The notes under the pieces were generated by a model. That model saw only the letters and a program-made list of their open reading frames with translations, was not told where the DNA came from and ran no database searches. From NCBI RefSeq assembly GCF_029931775.1, contig NC_079320.1, positions 54,081,521 through 54,145,520 on the forward strand: a DNA stretch of 64,000 nucleotides, given 5' to 3'. Origin of the DNA: Euleptes europaea (taxonomy: Eukaryota; Chordata; Lepidosauria; Squamata; Sphaerodactylidae). Within the stretch, counting starts at the first letter, position 1; the number at the start of each line of letters is the position of its first letter. Position numbers and translations under genes: made by a program. Positions 1 to 11,396 of this stretch are shown here, one piece after another.

Positions 1-2020
1 CCATAAGAAAAGCTTTTTGTTTTATAGTATGGGTATGTTGAGGTGTCTCCTTTTGGAACAGGGATGAGTTGGTACTACCCACATTACGCTTAAAGGAAAA
101 AAATATTGCCATGTTCTCTAGAGTACTTCTTATTCCATACCAATAAAAGAACCAACTGAGGCACAAGTCTTACTAGCCCTGTACAGATGACCCATCTTGG
201 CGTTGACACAGGGAGGAAGACCGGGTACATGTTCTGGGCTCCACCTCTGTGGAGTGCAAATGTGTGGAGAAAGTGTCTGTGCATACCCTCCCTCCCCGTG
301 ACCAGCATCATCTGTACAGGGTTACTGTAATGCCACCCGAGGAACCCAAAACAATGATCCTGCAACTTCATCAGGTCCTTTAAAGAAAGTTGGGTACTGG
401 GTAGCACTTAAATCCATGAACCACTTGTGTGAAATAGCATTAAAGCAGTTTAAATCTTCTGTTTTGCAATATCAAGCAGAAACTTAGCACTATGTGATGC
501 ATTCAGTGGAAGCGAGCACTCCAAATTACAGCTAAAACCACACAAGCACTAACTTCCCTGCTGTATCAAAGCCTTACAAATCTCCTGTAGATGTCAGAAT
601 TGAAATATATCAACATCTGCACAACACAGAAGAGTAAAATTGATCTAATTTTTCACTTTTCTTGTGACAAAGGGAAGCTGGTTGAAGAACTGAAACATTT
701 TGTTTCACGGTTATTTTGCGAGCAGGCAGCATGCAAAGGGGATGCATCTAGTTAGAGAATCATACATGGGTTAGAAAATGGGCGGAGGGGCGGCTAGATT
801 TATTTTGTACAAAAGTATCTTCTGTCACTTTCTCCCTCCCATCTTTGAAAAAAATTACAAGGTGTTTTTGACACTGGGATTTACGTTGACACTTTTCAAG
901 TGTTGTGATTCCAAATTCCATAATTGTGCCATAGCATGGAGAGAAAAGAGAAGCATTTTAAGAAGTTCACAGACTAAAGAATGGTTTCCTAAATGTTTGC
1001 GCTGAAAGTTTTTGCTTTTAAGGTAATTTTAAATTTTGATTTAAAAAAAATATTAAAAGCCAAGCCTACTTCAAGACTTTAATCTAAAGGAGATGCTGGT
1101 CATGATCCCACAGAGATTTCCACCCATTCAAGCATGCTGTGTTGGGACTGTGGGTCCTGTAAGCAGTTCTACACAAACGGTCCCACCGAGATCAGCTGGA
1201 TTGCTGAGCATATGACTCTGCATATTTCAGATCGAAACTAAATCCCTACATTATTTGACTGATATCACAACTATACTTTGGCTTCAATAGCATAACTCTT
1301 TGAACAAGAATGAAAGAACTTGTAAAAGGAGGTAATGGAAATGTTTCCATTATAAGGTCTCCCCCACCCCCACCCCACCATTTAGGTGCCGTTCAAAGTA
1401 GCATACAACATTTTAATGAACACAGAATTTTGGCCTTACAAAGGCCAGGAACCTATGGCCTGGGATCTTTGGGGCCTGAGTCTTTTTTGGACTCGTTTTA
1501 AAAAGATGTGAATAATTATGTTAGGAAATAAAGGAAGACGGGGGTGTGGGCACATTTATTAGTGTATACAAAAACTGATTCATTTTCTTTGTTGACTAGT
1601 TTAATTTAATCACATTACTATGCATAAGTGAAAGAGATTGCACATAGATTGTGCACATTTGTGTTAAATGGGTATTGTGTGCAATGTCATTAAAATCCAA
1701 TACTTTATGTGAATACGGATCTGTATTTTTAAATTCCAAATCTTACAAGACAACATAAACTGTTACTCTAATGACTTTTCCTACTGTAACCTGCTTTTAA
1801 AAAGTAGTTCTCATATCCTTGCTTTGTAAGTTGATCACTATGCATTTCTACACGTTTTATAAATTTGATTTATGCAGATTTTGATACACTGTATGTTTCT
1901 GTAAAGATTGTATAAATCTTCAAAGGTTTTATTAGGGATAAATCTGGGTATCTTATGTATATCTTAATTCCGGGTTGCTTGTTTTTTAGGTGAGGAAAAT
2001 AAATATTTTAACTTGTGGGT
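1..2020 (+). other. Noncoding, 3'-UTR-like stretch (possible end of upstream gene)
   Basis: No convincing coding frame or repeat family is visible. The stretch is AT-rich and ends near an AATAAA at 1998-2003 followed by a T-rich region, which looks like the distal end of a long 3' UTR on the plus strand. In mammals the gene next to HMGB2 on this side is GALNT7, transcribed toward HMGB2, so this could be its 3' UTR. That assignment rests on known gene order only. A 14-bp inverted repeat, CCCTGTACAGATGA and its complement, lies at about 177-190 and 308-321. Confidence 0.3.
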
Positions 2021-2248
2021 TTATTATACATTTGCACCAAAAGCTGATCTTTAAAAAAAAAATTCTAGGCATGTTCCTATTGATTCATAGTCCTTATACA
2101 ACTTCTTTATTTAGGCATACGTTTATGTTTAAGTAAAATAGAATGCTTTGATTTTTGTTAAATTACTATTGATCTGATGGCAGTGAACTGACAAAACTAT
2201 CAATAGAAAAAAATCACCTTGCACTGATCCAAGTTGTGGACATATATA

Positions 2249-2609
2249 CTGTATTTTCTGGCGTATAAGACTACTTTTTAACCCAGGAAAATCTTCTCAA
2301 AAGTCGGGGGTCGTCTTATACGCCGGATGCTGAATTCCGAGCCGGACTGGAGAATCTCCCTGGGGAGCCGCCTCCGCTCTGTCCATGTCCCTGGGGGTTG
2401 AGCCGCCCAGGAGGACCGGTGGCTGGCCCCACGCCGCGGACTCGGGTTGGGCCACTCCAGGAGGTCTGGGGGCGGCCGCGGGGTTGGGGCGCAGTCCTGA
2501 GGGCCGACCCTAGGCCGCGGACTCGGGACAATCCCAAACTCTAAATTTTAACTGTAAAAATGGGGGGTCGTCTTATACGCCCAGTCGTCTTGTACGCCGG
2601 AAAATACGG
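2249..2609. mobile_element. MITE with TA target duplication and GC-rich core
   Basis: The ends are inverted copies of roughly CYGTATTTTCYGGCGTAYAAGAC, flanked by TA on both sides, which suggests a Tc1/mariner-type nonautonomous DNA transposon. Subterminal copies of GTCGTCTTATACGCC support the inverted structure. The core at about 2330-2540 is very GC-rich, unlike the AT-rich surroundings. No transposase is encoded. Confidence 0.7.
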
Positions 2610-2611
2610 TA

Positions 2612-3512
2612 CATAGAAACAGGATTCCACATATAGATGCTCAGCTGAGCAAGGAACTTTATGGCTAGTAAGGAATTTTTTTGTTTAGATTTCAAATCAG
2701 GGTCAAAAGGCAATCTTGTAAGGGGCACACGGCACCTCCCAAATGCCACCTTCACTCAGGAATTACTAGCATGTCATTTATTGTCTGAAATCATACCTGT
2801 TTTAGCAGTACTCATACAGGGCCTTATTTTTAAAAAGTTAAAACATACAATAAATTATAAAGAAGCAATAAAACAACCATCAGTTAAGATAAACTGGAGG
2901 ACCCCCAAATCCAGTACCCACAAAACCCAAACCAACAGAGTATCTCTTCTGTTGTCAACATTAACTCAAATGAAAAGCCTGTTCCTATATGGTGGTCTTC
3001 CTTTGCCTCTGAAACTCAGAAAGTGAAGAGGCCAAATATATCCTAGAGGAGAGTTCCAAAATCTAGTGGCACCGTCAAGAAGATCCCATGACACATTACC
3101 ATCTGCTGATCCTCTTATGATAGAACACTAAGTGGGGCTTCTCTACCTGTAGACATAAGTATACAAGTTGGTTCTTGCTGGACTAGACAATCCATGGGGC
3201 ACTGGTTGCAAGTCCTGGTGCTTTAAAGATCAAATCCAGCATTTTTAATTGGGCCCAGAAACAAACTGGAATTCAGTGAAGTTGGATTAATATAGAATTG
3301 CATGTTGGGGGTGTATTTGGTAAAGTCAAACTGAAAAAATACCAATATTTTTTGGCTGAAAAAAAAATTTTTTTACACTGTAGCTGGTAATCCCAATCCT
3401 GAAAAAGCTGGGAAAAAATCAGCTTTCTTCTGGGATTGCCAGCAGTAGAGAAAACTCACATTCAAGCCAAATGCTGCAGTACCTTTAGTTTAAATCTCCC
3501 CTTCAGCTCGTT
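2612..3512 (+). other. Noncoding, with degraded LINE-like sequence
   Basis: About 3010-3290 resembles a degraded non-LTR element; the stretch around ATTGGGCCCAGAAACAAACT is a recurring reptile repeat motif from memory. A small hairpin (GCTGGTAATCCCA near 3384, TGGGATTGCCAGC near 3430) precedes the foldback element. No gene was recognised. Confidence 0.3.
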
Positions 3513-3832
3513 TATATAGCCTACCGGGATTTTTCTGGGGGGCTGTTTTTTAAGGCATAGCTGCTGGTGACTCTCCTTAGAACCCCCAAGTTTGGTAAAG
3601 ATTGGATCAGGAGGTCTAATTTTATGGCCCCCAAAGAGGGTACCCCCATCCATCCTCCATTCTTTCCAATGGAGGAAAAATGGGGCCCCATAAAATTGGA
3701 TCACCTGACCCAATCTTTACCAAACTTGGGCCATTCTTGTAAAGAAAGTCACCAGCAGCTGAAAATGTGGTGCCTGCTTAAAAAACAGCCCCCCTCCCCA
3801 GAGGCCCTGGATAAATTCCCCCATAGGCTATA
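3513..3832. mobile_element. Foldback element with arms over 100 bp
   Basis: The left part (TATAGCCTA, then GGGGGGCTGTTTTTTAAG, the stretch around TTTGGTAAAGATTGGATCAG, and ATTTTATGGCCCC) is repeated inverted on the right, ending TAGGCTATA. The arms meet around a loop near 3640-3685 and cover nearly the whole element. It is noncoding and imperfectly paired, so not very recent. The family name is not known to me. Confidence 0.7.
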
Positions 3833-4588
3833 ATGGAGCCAATTTTTTTCAGATTGCCTTAATTACATAGAATTATTTATTCTCAAATAGCTTTAGCACA
3901 CCTTAGTATAGGCAGGTGTTTACAGCAAGGATGCAGAGATCCATGAAACTTGTTTCTGGAAGTGCTTGTACACTATAAAGATTTTTGTCCATATTTCTCT
4001 ATCCACCCCGCACCACCTCAGTCACTTAGTAAACTAGAGAATTGAAAGTCTAAAGCAAATATTTGGATTTTGGTCTACATGTGCTGGTAAATATTTATGA
4101 AAACTAAGATTATATTAACTCAAGAATGGGGAATGGGTGGAGTGTGGCCCAGTGGATAACTTCCCATGGGCTAATCTTCCCATAATACCTTCTGGTAAGA
4201 GGGTTCTTAGGGACTATGCACATCTCTGGCCTGCTCCAAAAAACTTGTGTAATCCTGAAACATGAAATTAGCTATCATGTGTCAGCCCTAAATCAGACTT
4301 CCTGGTAAAAAGATATAATACAAATAGATCACAAAAGCTCAACTGAATCAAGTGGCAACATAAACTACAGTGATTGTTGCTCTAGCCAGTTGCAGCTACT
4401 GAATTGATTCAATAAAGGTCAGCAAGCTTTCCCTCTATTTCAATTTTCAAGCATAAATTACACATGCTAGTCATATTCCTGTTTTTGCCAACATCAACCT
4501 CTATACGGACAGAGAACTTATTGCTTAAATTTCAGTAAATTTATGGATATATTCTCTACAATGTTGACGGGAGCACTGAAGGATAACA
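3833..4588. other. Noncoding, nothing recognised
   Basis: AT-rich intergenic DNA. No exon, clear repeat or RNA gene could be seen here. Confidence 0.5.
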
Positions 4589-4589
4589 A

Positions 4590-4795
4590 CACTTTATCAC
4601 ACATGAAACTGCCTTACGTTGAAACAGACCCTGGGTCTATCAAGTATTATTGGCTACTCAGACTGCTGGTGATGGGTCTCCAGCAGGTCTTTCAAATCAC
4701 CTCCTCCCTGGCTCAGTTCAACTAGATAAGCCGTGGATTGAACCTGCAACCTTCTGCAAGCCAAAGGGATGTTCTACCACTGCGCCACAGCCCCC
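4590..4795 (-). mobile_element. tRNA-derived SINE, minus strand
   Basis: The complement begins with a tRNA-like head (GGGGCTGTGGCGCAGTGGTA) with A- and B-box-like segments, and ends in the body containing GGTCTGTTTCAACGTAAGGC. The same family recurs near 34108, 49326, 51365, 57060, 60210 and 61920. The head resembles tRNA-Ala. Confidence 0.7.
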
Positions 4796-4971
4796 TCCCA
4801 TTCATTCACAAAAGGGGTTGGTTCCTAAGACTGCTTATGGCACACAGCTCTGAATCCAGGAACTTGCACCATTCTCTTAATACACTAAAACCAAGGGAAA
4901 GCTGTATATGCCAACAAAACACTCAGTACATCTGCTGAAAGCTATGAAATGTGAATAGTGTGCCTTTAGGA

Positions 4972-5316
4972 CAGGGATGGGGAACCTTTTTTCTGCCAAG
5001 GGCCATTTGGATATTTATAACATTCGCGGGCCATACAAAATTATCAGCTTAATTAAAATTAACCTGCTATATTTGGTCAAACATTTAGCTAAGAGGCACG
5101 ACCGTGGTCCTAGCAGCTCCACAGCTAACGACTCAGGTTCCTTGGCAAAACAAACTCACATCCACCTTGAATAGAGGCTATTCCTGTTTGCGGGAGGGGG
5201 CGGCTCGCCAGTCTTAGATCCTTCTGAGCTAGAGATCTGCCAGGACCCATGAAGGGCCAGAGCAAATGATTTCGCCGGCCTTATACGGCCCCCAGGCCTG
5301 ACGTTCCCCACCCCTG
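4972..5316. mobile_element. hAT-type MITE (CAGGGRTGGGGAAC ends)
   Basis: Inverted ends CAGGGATGGGGAACC and GTTCCCCACCCCTG are flanked by a perfect 8-bp duplication, CTTTAGGA (4964-4971 and 5317-5324). The 8-bp duplication and ends fit the hAT superfamily. Two more copies lie at 15504 and 63362. It is noncoding. Confidence 0.85.
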
Positions 5317-6054
5317 CTTTAGGACTTTAGCTTTAACTCAATCTGAGAGCTATCTGTTAAAGCTGCACCTAGCCACTGCCTATTACTTTCTACTTGTGTG
5401 ACATGAATGTCCAGGCTCAAACTAAACCATCTTTGCTGGTGAGGCTCTCTGGCTTTGGTATACCACATAGCAAGCACCCATTATGCCTGAAAAGGTGCTA
5501 TATTAGTGAGATTGTTGTTTTCTGCCCACTGGAATCATTTACACAATTTTTACTTAGGTTGTGATGTTCTATAGTTTCATATAGTTTGTTTTATTGTACT
5601 ATTCTGTTGTTATTTCTTGTGAACTGCTTGGGGACAAAAGCAGCATATAAATGCCATAAGATTGTCTGAATCAGGGCTAAATGGCAAACAACCAGTTTGT
5701 ATGTTCCCTAGTCTCACTCTTCCCCCATCATGCAAAGGGATCCCTTCCACCCTGTTTCAATGCAAACTATAGCTTGAGGAGCCTACCAGATCAAATGTAA
5801 GTTATGGTTTTGCTATCAAGTATAGGACAGAACTGCAGCATAAGAGCATGGGAGCCAAAGGTGCATTTACATAAATGGCACACTATAGCTTAACATTTCT
5901 CATGAACAAATTCATGGTAAACAGTGCAGAGGCATAACTCTACCTGTCGGCTCAGCTCTTTACCTGAAAAATGGTGATTTAATAGTGGGACCGGTGCTCT
6001 GAATTTGTGCCTTGTTTCAGAACAAGTAAGATTAAATTAACTTTTCCACGTCAC
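5317..6054. other. Noncoding; LINE/SINE-like tail at about 5560-5665
   Basis: The segment with GTGAACTGCTTGGGGACAAA and ATATAAATGCC resembles a common reptile non-LTR 3' tail. The rest up to the HMGB2 poly(A) region shows no gene. Confidence 0.35.
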
Positions 6055-6074
6055 AACAGAATAATGTACATCAT

Positions 6075-6080
6075 TTTATT
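6075..6080 (-). terminator. HMGB2 poly(A) signal
   Basis: TTTATT on the plus strand is AATAAA on the HMGB2 strand, about 340 bp beyond the stop codon. That gives a 3' UTR of roughly 360 bp, a usual length for HMGB genes. No better signal was seen nearer the stop. Confidence 0.6.
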
Positions 6081-6417
6081 ACAAAATTGTTAAAAAAGTA
6101 ATACAATGTAATAGTATGCAAAACAAGGTTGACTATTTTGCTACTTATGTTTTTCTTTGCTCAAAACCAAGCAGTCACTGAAGTTCAAGGAACCATTAAA
6201 TATGCCAGAACATTTGACTATCAGCTTTCAAATCTAACAGTAGCGGCCTTTAGCTACTACTTACATTAGAATTCAGGTCTCCCTACAGAGAATCACATTA
6301 CCTATACACAATTCTGTACAGTTTTTATACCAAAGCTAACAATGAGCTGCACTCAACTTCACATTCTTAGCAAAATCATGGACTTTTGAGCACAAATCTT
6401 TACAGCAAGTTATCAAT

Positions 6418-9176
6418 TTACTCTTCATCTTCTTCCTCCTCCTCCTCCTCTTCTTCCTCCTCCTCTTCTTCTTCCTCTTCTTCGTCATCCTCTTCAGGTT
6501 CTGCCTTCTTCTTTGAGCCTGTTGGCCTACCTGGACCCTTCTTTCCTGCATCTCCTTTGCCCTTGGCACGGTATGCTGCAACATCCTGCAAATATCAATA
6601 GGGAAACCTTAAATATGAGCTTATTTATTAACATACCTCAAGAAATGAAAATATTTCTCTAATTCGTTCTTGGCATTTGGGTTCCCATCAATCACTCCTT
6701 CAAGTCACATATTCTGTATATCAGAGGTCCGCAACAGTGTTCTCCCCATGGGTGCCATCTGACACCTTTCCTGGTACCCACCAAATGTTTTTAGAAAGCA
6801 GATGGAACAATGTGGGATTCTTGCCCAGCAAGGCTTCTGACTGGCTGTGCAGAATAAAATAATGTCTCGGTTACAGCTATCACCACAGTTTTGGTTCATT
6901 TTATCTCACCCCTTTCTAGTGTATTTTTAAATTACGCCCTCTTCTCCCCTGCACTTGCTTTGTGTATGGCTCCACCTCCTGCAGCAGCCATTTTCTCATT
7001 GGCTGTGTCCCCTGTGGCTGCCATTTGTCACTGCACCCACTTCCCTTCCTCAGAATTCCAAAGGTGACCATAGGCATAAAAGGTTGGGGACCCTGACTCT
7101 ATATGGTCATGTCCTATTGTTCCACACAATGAGAGATAATCACCCATACATCCCTTGCCACTCTCAGAATTAGTACAGAACACAGTCTGAAAATTAACAG
7201 TAGCAAAAATATGTACTGGATTTTCTTGCTGTTGAAAGTGCCACGAAGTACTGAGCCATGAACCACAAAGTGCAAACAGCGCAGAAGAGGGACAACTTTT
7301 ACTTACTTTTTCATATTTCTCCTTTAGTTTCGCTGCCTTTTGCTCAAAGGGTATTTTATCTTTTGCTGATTGCTCAGACCACATTTCACCTAGTTTTTTT
7401 GCTGTATCCCCAATAGATAAACCAGGATGGTCACTTTTGATCTTTGGACGATGCTCAGAACAAAATAGGAAGAATGCAGACCTTTTAAAGAATAAAAGGG
7501 AAAGAAATTGTTAAATATCACCCAACACAGCCAAATAGCCATGTTTTGGCAATTTAAATATCAACTGTTCTCCCTGTAAAACACACATGGAACTTCATCA
7601 AAACAAGTGAAACGAAATAATTTACAAGGCTTTTTAGAAGTAGCTTACGGTGGTCGCTTTGGAGCATTGGGATCCTTTTTCTTCTTCTTCTCCCCTTTAG
7701 GAGGAATGTAATTTTTCATCTCCCTTTCATAACGAGCTTTGTCACCCTTTGCCATATCTTCAAACTTTGACTTTTCTTTTGCAGACATTGTCTACAGAGA
7801 AGAAAAAATGGAGTTTCATTTAGAAAACATTTTGGGACCAATTCCAACTATCGTAGGGATACATTAACAAAGTGAACAGCAATACAGCATTTTGGTGCTT
7901 ATATCCCAGACTTCTCCAACAGTATCTATACACCGTCCCAAACAATCACAGAAATATTGTGCATCTGCAAGTCTTTAAGGTAATGCTGGTAGTTTTGCTA
8001 TAAGAGACTAACATGATAACCCCTGTGAAACCTTTATTTCTGTTACTCACAAGTAAGACAGCTTACAGGAAAGCACTACTGCCCAAGCACAACTATTGTG
8101 AAACAGACACAATTTTCTTCTTTATGTTAATTTTTATAGAAGACATCCATCTGGTAAGTTTCATAATGCAGTCAAGCCTTTAAAACTATTGGGTAGGAAT
8201 TCATTAAAGCCCAAATATATATACAGCTACAGAAAAGATCACCACAACCATTGTAAGTGGAACACCCAATTTCCTGCAACTTTTTTACTTTGAAGGAATC
8301 AGTCCACTGCCTTTACAATCGAGTGTTTTAATGTGTCTGTGTTATACAGCCCATGTAGCTTCCACCATTTTGCATGACAGAATGATAACAAGGCCTCAAC
8401 CGCCCGTGCATTTACAAGCAAACTTTAGACACCTGTGGCAGCAACAAGTTGCCAACCTCAAGCATGCAAAAAAAAAAAAAGTAAATGAACTGGCCACCAT
8501 TCTTGAGTTTTATGCAAACTTCATTATTACTTTCATTATCTGAAGAAGTGAGCTGTGGCTCACGAAAGCTCATACCCTCCCAGAAAATATTTTTGTTAGT
8601 CTTTAAGGTGCTACTGGACTCGCCCTTTTCTACTACTGCAGATAGACTAACACGGCGACCCACTGCGAATTATTTTCATTATGACACGATGCCCAAATTC
8701 ATGTTTATTTTTACAGCAAGAATGTTTTAGAACGGCAATGCCTGCGGCCCGATAGGCAAATTGCTCCACATCTTCGTGACTGTGGCTGCATAAACTCCAG
8801 GGGGGTGGGGGGAGAGGAGGCGGGCGCGAAACAAGCGCTGTAAAGCCCGTTCGGATTGCTGGAGATGGCCGAAAGGGGCGACGCCGAACGCGGTTCGCGC
8901 CTTTTAAAGAGTCAGGCGCGCGCCTGTTAACTGCAACGCGCGCCGACGGGGAGGGGGGGAGAGAAGGGGCGGGGCTTAGGGGAAGGGGCGGGGCCTGGCC
9001 GGGCCTGGCGAAGGGGAGCCTCTTACCCGCCATCGCTCGGAGCACTTCTTGGAGAACTCGGCAAAGTTCACCGAGGAGTCCGGGTGCTTCTTCTTGTGCT
9101 CCTCGCGGCACGTCTGCACGAAATAGGCGTACGAGGACATTTTGCCCCGCGGCTTGTTGGGGTCGCCTTTGCCCAT
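6418..9176 (-). CDS. HMGB2: High mobility group protein B2, four coding exons
   Basis: Coding exons on the minus strand are 9027-9176, 7649-7791, 7307-7481 and 6418-6585, all with GT donors and AG acceptors. They give 211 residues (about 209 in mammals). The start [16 protein letters not shown] has a strong Kozak context (GCCGCCGCCATGG). Box A covers about residues 9-79 with Cys23 and Cys45. Box B covers about 94-162 with Cys105 in [14 protein letters not shown] basic linker ends in [11 protein letters not shown], and an acidic tail of some 25 Asp/Glu closes the protein. HMGB2 bends DNA without sequence specificity and assists transcription, recombination and repair in the nucleus. The DPNKPRG start, DSSVNFAEF and [11 protein letters not shown] distinguish it from HMGB1. 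Neighbouring SAP30 matches known vertebrate gene order. No damage is seen. Confidence 0.97.
6722..7096. mobile_element. hAT-type MITE in last HMGB2 intron
   Basis: Inverted ends CAGAGGTCCGCAAC and GGTTGGGGACCCTG are flanked by near-identical octamers, CTGTATAT and CTCTATAT. The ends recur at 54364. It lies between coding exons 3 and 4 of HMGB2, clear of the splice sites. Confidence 0.7.
8541..8664 (+). mobile_element. Penelope-like retroelement fragment in HMGB2 intron
   Basis: The insert starts at CTGAAGAAGTGAGC, which folds with GGCTCAC and is followed by GAAAG. It continues through TTGTTAGTCTTTAAGGTGC to a tail, CAGATAGACTAACACGG. A 13-14 bp duplication (ATTACTTTCATTAT before, ATTATTTTCATTAT after) marks reverse-transcription-type insertion. 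The hairpin with CTGANGA and GAAA blocks resembles a hammerhead core. Assignment to Penelope-like elements is inference from this motif and from related copies at 32526 and 50138. Confidence 0.5.
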
Positions 9177-9194
9177 GGCGGCGGCCAAAAGTCC

Positions 9195-9978
9195 CTTAAA
9201 GGAAAAAGGAAGGCGGCGGAGAAAATTTAAAAAAAATTAAATACGAATTAACAGGCTGTCGCCGGGGGGGGGGTTATAACCCCCCCTCAGCCCACGTCCC
9301 TTCCGAGCCCTTCTAACCTCAGGCGGCTCCAGCGGCGCTTTCCCGCCAGAACATTTAATCCCTTCCCCCCCCAACACAAACTACGCTTTCCCCCCCCCCT
9401 CGTGAATTCCCAACCCCCACCTTTCGAAAGCGGTTGAGCCGCCGTCTTCAGACTCGACGTTTGAAAAGTTTCGACGCCCCCCTCCCCCCGCAACAGCCCC
9501 GTCACCGTTACGCAACCCCACCCTACGGCTCCAAACCACCACCACCACCCCTCCGGGAGCCCAAATTCTCAAGTGAAAGAAATACACGTGTCCGGGCCTG
9601 AACCTTTTGCCTGGCACGGCGTGCAGAAAGCGAGCCCGCGGCTGTTCGGTCGGGCGCGAGAGTCGACGACGAAACGCTCCGCTCGCCTTCTCCGTCCGCT
9701 CCAGCCAAATGGGTCACTTCTCGCGCACTTGATTGCCTCTTGTTTTCCACAGCCCTGCCCGCCACAGCAACTTGACCCGCCGGGCTCTTCACAAGGCCCG
9801 CCCCTTGAGACGTCTGGTTGGCTGCCCTCTTGATTTGAACGTCGCAAAGCCACGCCCCCGTGCCTTGGGGAGCATCCGATAGGCGGGGAGCGCCGGTGAC
9901 GTCACCCGAAGCCCGACTTACTGCGTTCGGTCGAGAAAGGGGAGGGAAGAAAGAGGAGGTGGGGGTGGGGTTGCTTAC
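9195..9978 (-). other. Probable 5'-UTR intron of HMGB2
   Basis: On the minus strand, a pyrimidine-rich CTTTTTCCTTTAAG lies at 9195 just before the 18-nt leader of the ATG exon. A good donor, GAGC|GTAAGC, lies at 9973-9978. HMGB genes usually have a noncoding first exon, so transcription probably starts a short distance above 9979. Only transcript data would fix the start site. Confidence 0.5.
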
Positions 9979-10041
9979 GCTCATACCCGTTGAAACCGGT
10001 TAGGGAGTGTGGAGAGAGTGGGGATTAAGAAAACGCCTCCG

Positions 10042-10123
10042 ATTGGAGGGCCGATACAGCTGAAAAAAACACCTTCTGAGGCACCTGCTATTGGCTAAGG
10101 AAAACGTTCTGGGCTGCTATTGG
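10042..10123 (-). promoter_or_regulatory. Inverted CCAAT boxes of HMGB2 promoter
   Basis: ATTGG (CCAAT on the gene strand) occurs at 10042-10046, 10090-10094 and 10119-10123, the last two in similar settings (CTGCTATTGG and GCTGCTATTGG). They lie 60-150 bp above the proposed noncoding exon. Multiple NF-Y sites without a clear TATA box are typical of cell-cycle-regulated promoters, which fits the proliferation-linked expression known for HMGB2. Confidence 0.55.
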
Positions 10124-10799
10124 TCGGAGGAGCGTTACATAGCGTGGTTTAAAAATACAAAGGAGGAGGGGGAAGGGGGAAGTAGTGGCAAAAACAAGAA
10201 GGGGGGGCAAAGAGGGTGGAAATAAAGGTGCGGGTGGCGACATGAGAAGAAACTTGTGGAGAGAAACAGCTCGGGCGGGGGGGGATTCAATGACTTTATG
10301 CTTTGTTTTCATTAAAGCGTCGAGGCTAGAAATGGCCAGCGCGTGGCTTCACAGGCTTCATTCTTCCTCTTTAAAAGGAAACAAGGGTCCTTATTTCTGG
10401 CGCCGACGCAGCCCAATCGTCGGTTTACTCGGAAGTAAATCGGACCGCGCTGGAAGTTCTTCCAAGGAGCCCCAGAGGGTTACAGCTTCATAAGTGTCAA
10501 GCGAGACTACGATAGTGTAAAAACAAAAACAAAACTTTAAAAAAAAATCCCATTGCATTTAGCATTTACGAGACCGCTTTTTTTTCCCTGCCCCCAACTT
10601 CGGTATTTGTTGGGGGAAGTTCGAAAACACTCGTTTCCTTCCGTGGCGTGGAAAGCGGGCTCCGCACCGGGCACCTCGAGGAAACAACGACTCGGCCGCG
10701 CCTGTGTCGCAAAAAAAAAGGGCGGGGGGTAGTCTGGATGTCGCAACACCGGTCCTCGGGACCCCGTCTGGAATGCGCCTGGCTTCTTTCCTGCAGGCA

Positions 10800-10980
10800 A
10801 CCTTTCCGGCGCGGCTGTATTTCCGCCTGTTGCTGTTCTCCCCCATCCGAATTCTCAAAACTCTGCACGGGGGGCTTGTTGTTGAGTTTTGAGACTATGG
10901 ATGGGGGGAAAGCGCATCTGAAGAGTGGCAACTCCAAGGCCAAACCGTCCGTGAATAAATGGCCTCGCTGGAAAGGACTG
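10800..10980 (+). repeat. GC-rich hairpin element, copy 1
   Basis: Arms at 10840-10863 and 10884-10907 (CCCCCATCC..TCTCAAAACTC and its inverse) enclose the loop starting TGCACGGGGGGCTT. The right flank, with GAGTGGCAACTCCAAGGCC, also matches copy 2 in SAP30 intron 1 (24765-24965), which is in the opposite orientation. No protein is implied; open frames here are CpG-island chance frames. Confidence 0.6.
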
Positions 10981-11169
10981 GCCCGGGCAACTCCGGACGC
11001 TCCGGAGTAAACGCACGTGCGTCCCTCCGCCCCCACCCCCCGCATCACTTCTGGCCTAAAGGAGCCGGGGAATGGGGAAGGGGTGACGAAATAAAGGCCG
11101 CCCCATTCTGGACCGCCCCCGGATTGGGGTGGGAGGAAGCTCACTTGCACCGTTTCCCTTCGATTGTGT

Positions 11170-11396
11170 TTTTGTGCTAGGATATCCTACTAGGAGACCC
11201 ACGTTCAAATTTCCCACTCTGCTGTTGCAGCTTGCTGAGTGATCTTTACACTTTACTACTCTGCCAACTCCTAACCTACTTCACAGAGGAAGGCACTGGC
11301 AAACCACCTCCCCCACACACACACACACCCAGTGACCCCTACTCCATGCCCAGAAGATGGCCAAGATGCCCTCCCTCTCATGATCTGCCTAAGGTC
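11170..11396 (+). repeat. SINE-like remnant
   Basis: Contains GAGGAAGGCACTGGCAAACCACC, a segment shared with the Sauria-type and 5S-derived SINEs elsewhere in the window, followed by a CACACA run. The head is not recognisable. Confidence 0.4.

Larger units (their letters stand above)
8750..11150. promoter_or_regulatory. HMGB2 CpG island
   Basis: Dense CpG and GC boxes surround HMGB2 coding exon 1 and extend well upstream. The island contains G/C tracts of 8-9 bases near 9260 and 9370-9400. It is much longer than the gene's first exons need, reaching past 11 kb, and includes the hairpin element at about 10800-10980. Confidence 0.7.

Noticed and set aside
6336-6584. Lys/Arg-rich open frame on the minus strand
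   Set aside because: It is a shifted reading of the HMGB2 acidic-tail codons; the true frame gives the conserved HMGB2 end.
9177-9188. In-frame start upstream of HMGB2 MGKGDP
   Set aside because: The upstream codon is TTG, not ATG, and a splice acceptor lies just above; the Kozak ATG at 9176 is canonical.
10566-11150. 194-codon and other frames above HMGB2
   Set aside because: Overlapping frames on both strands in GC-rich DNA with no recognisable domain.
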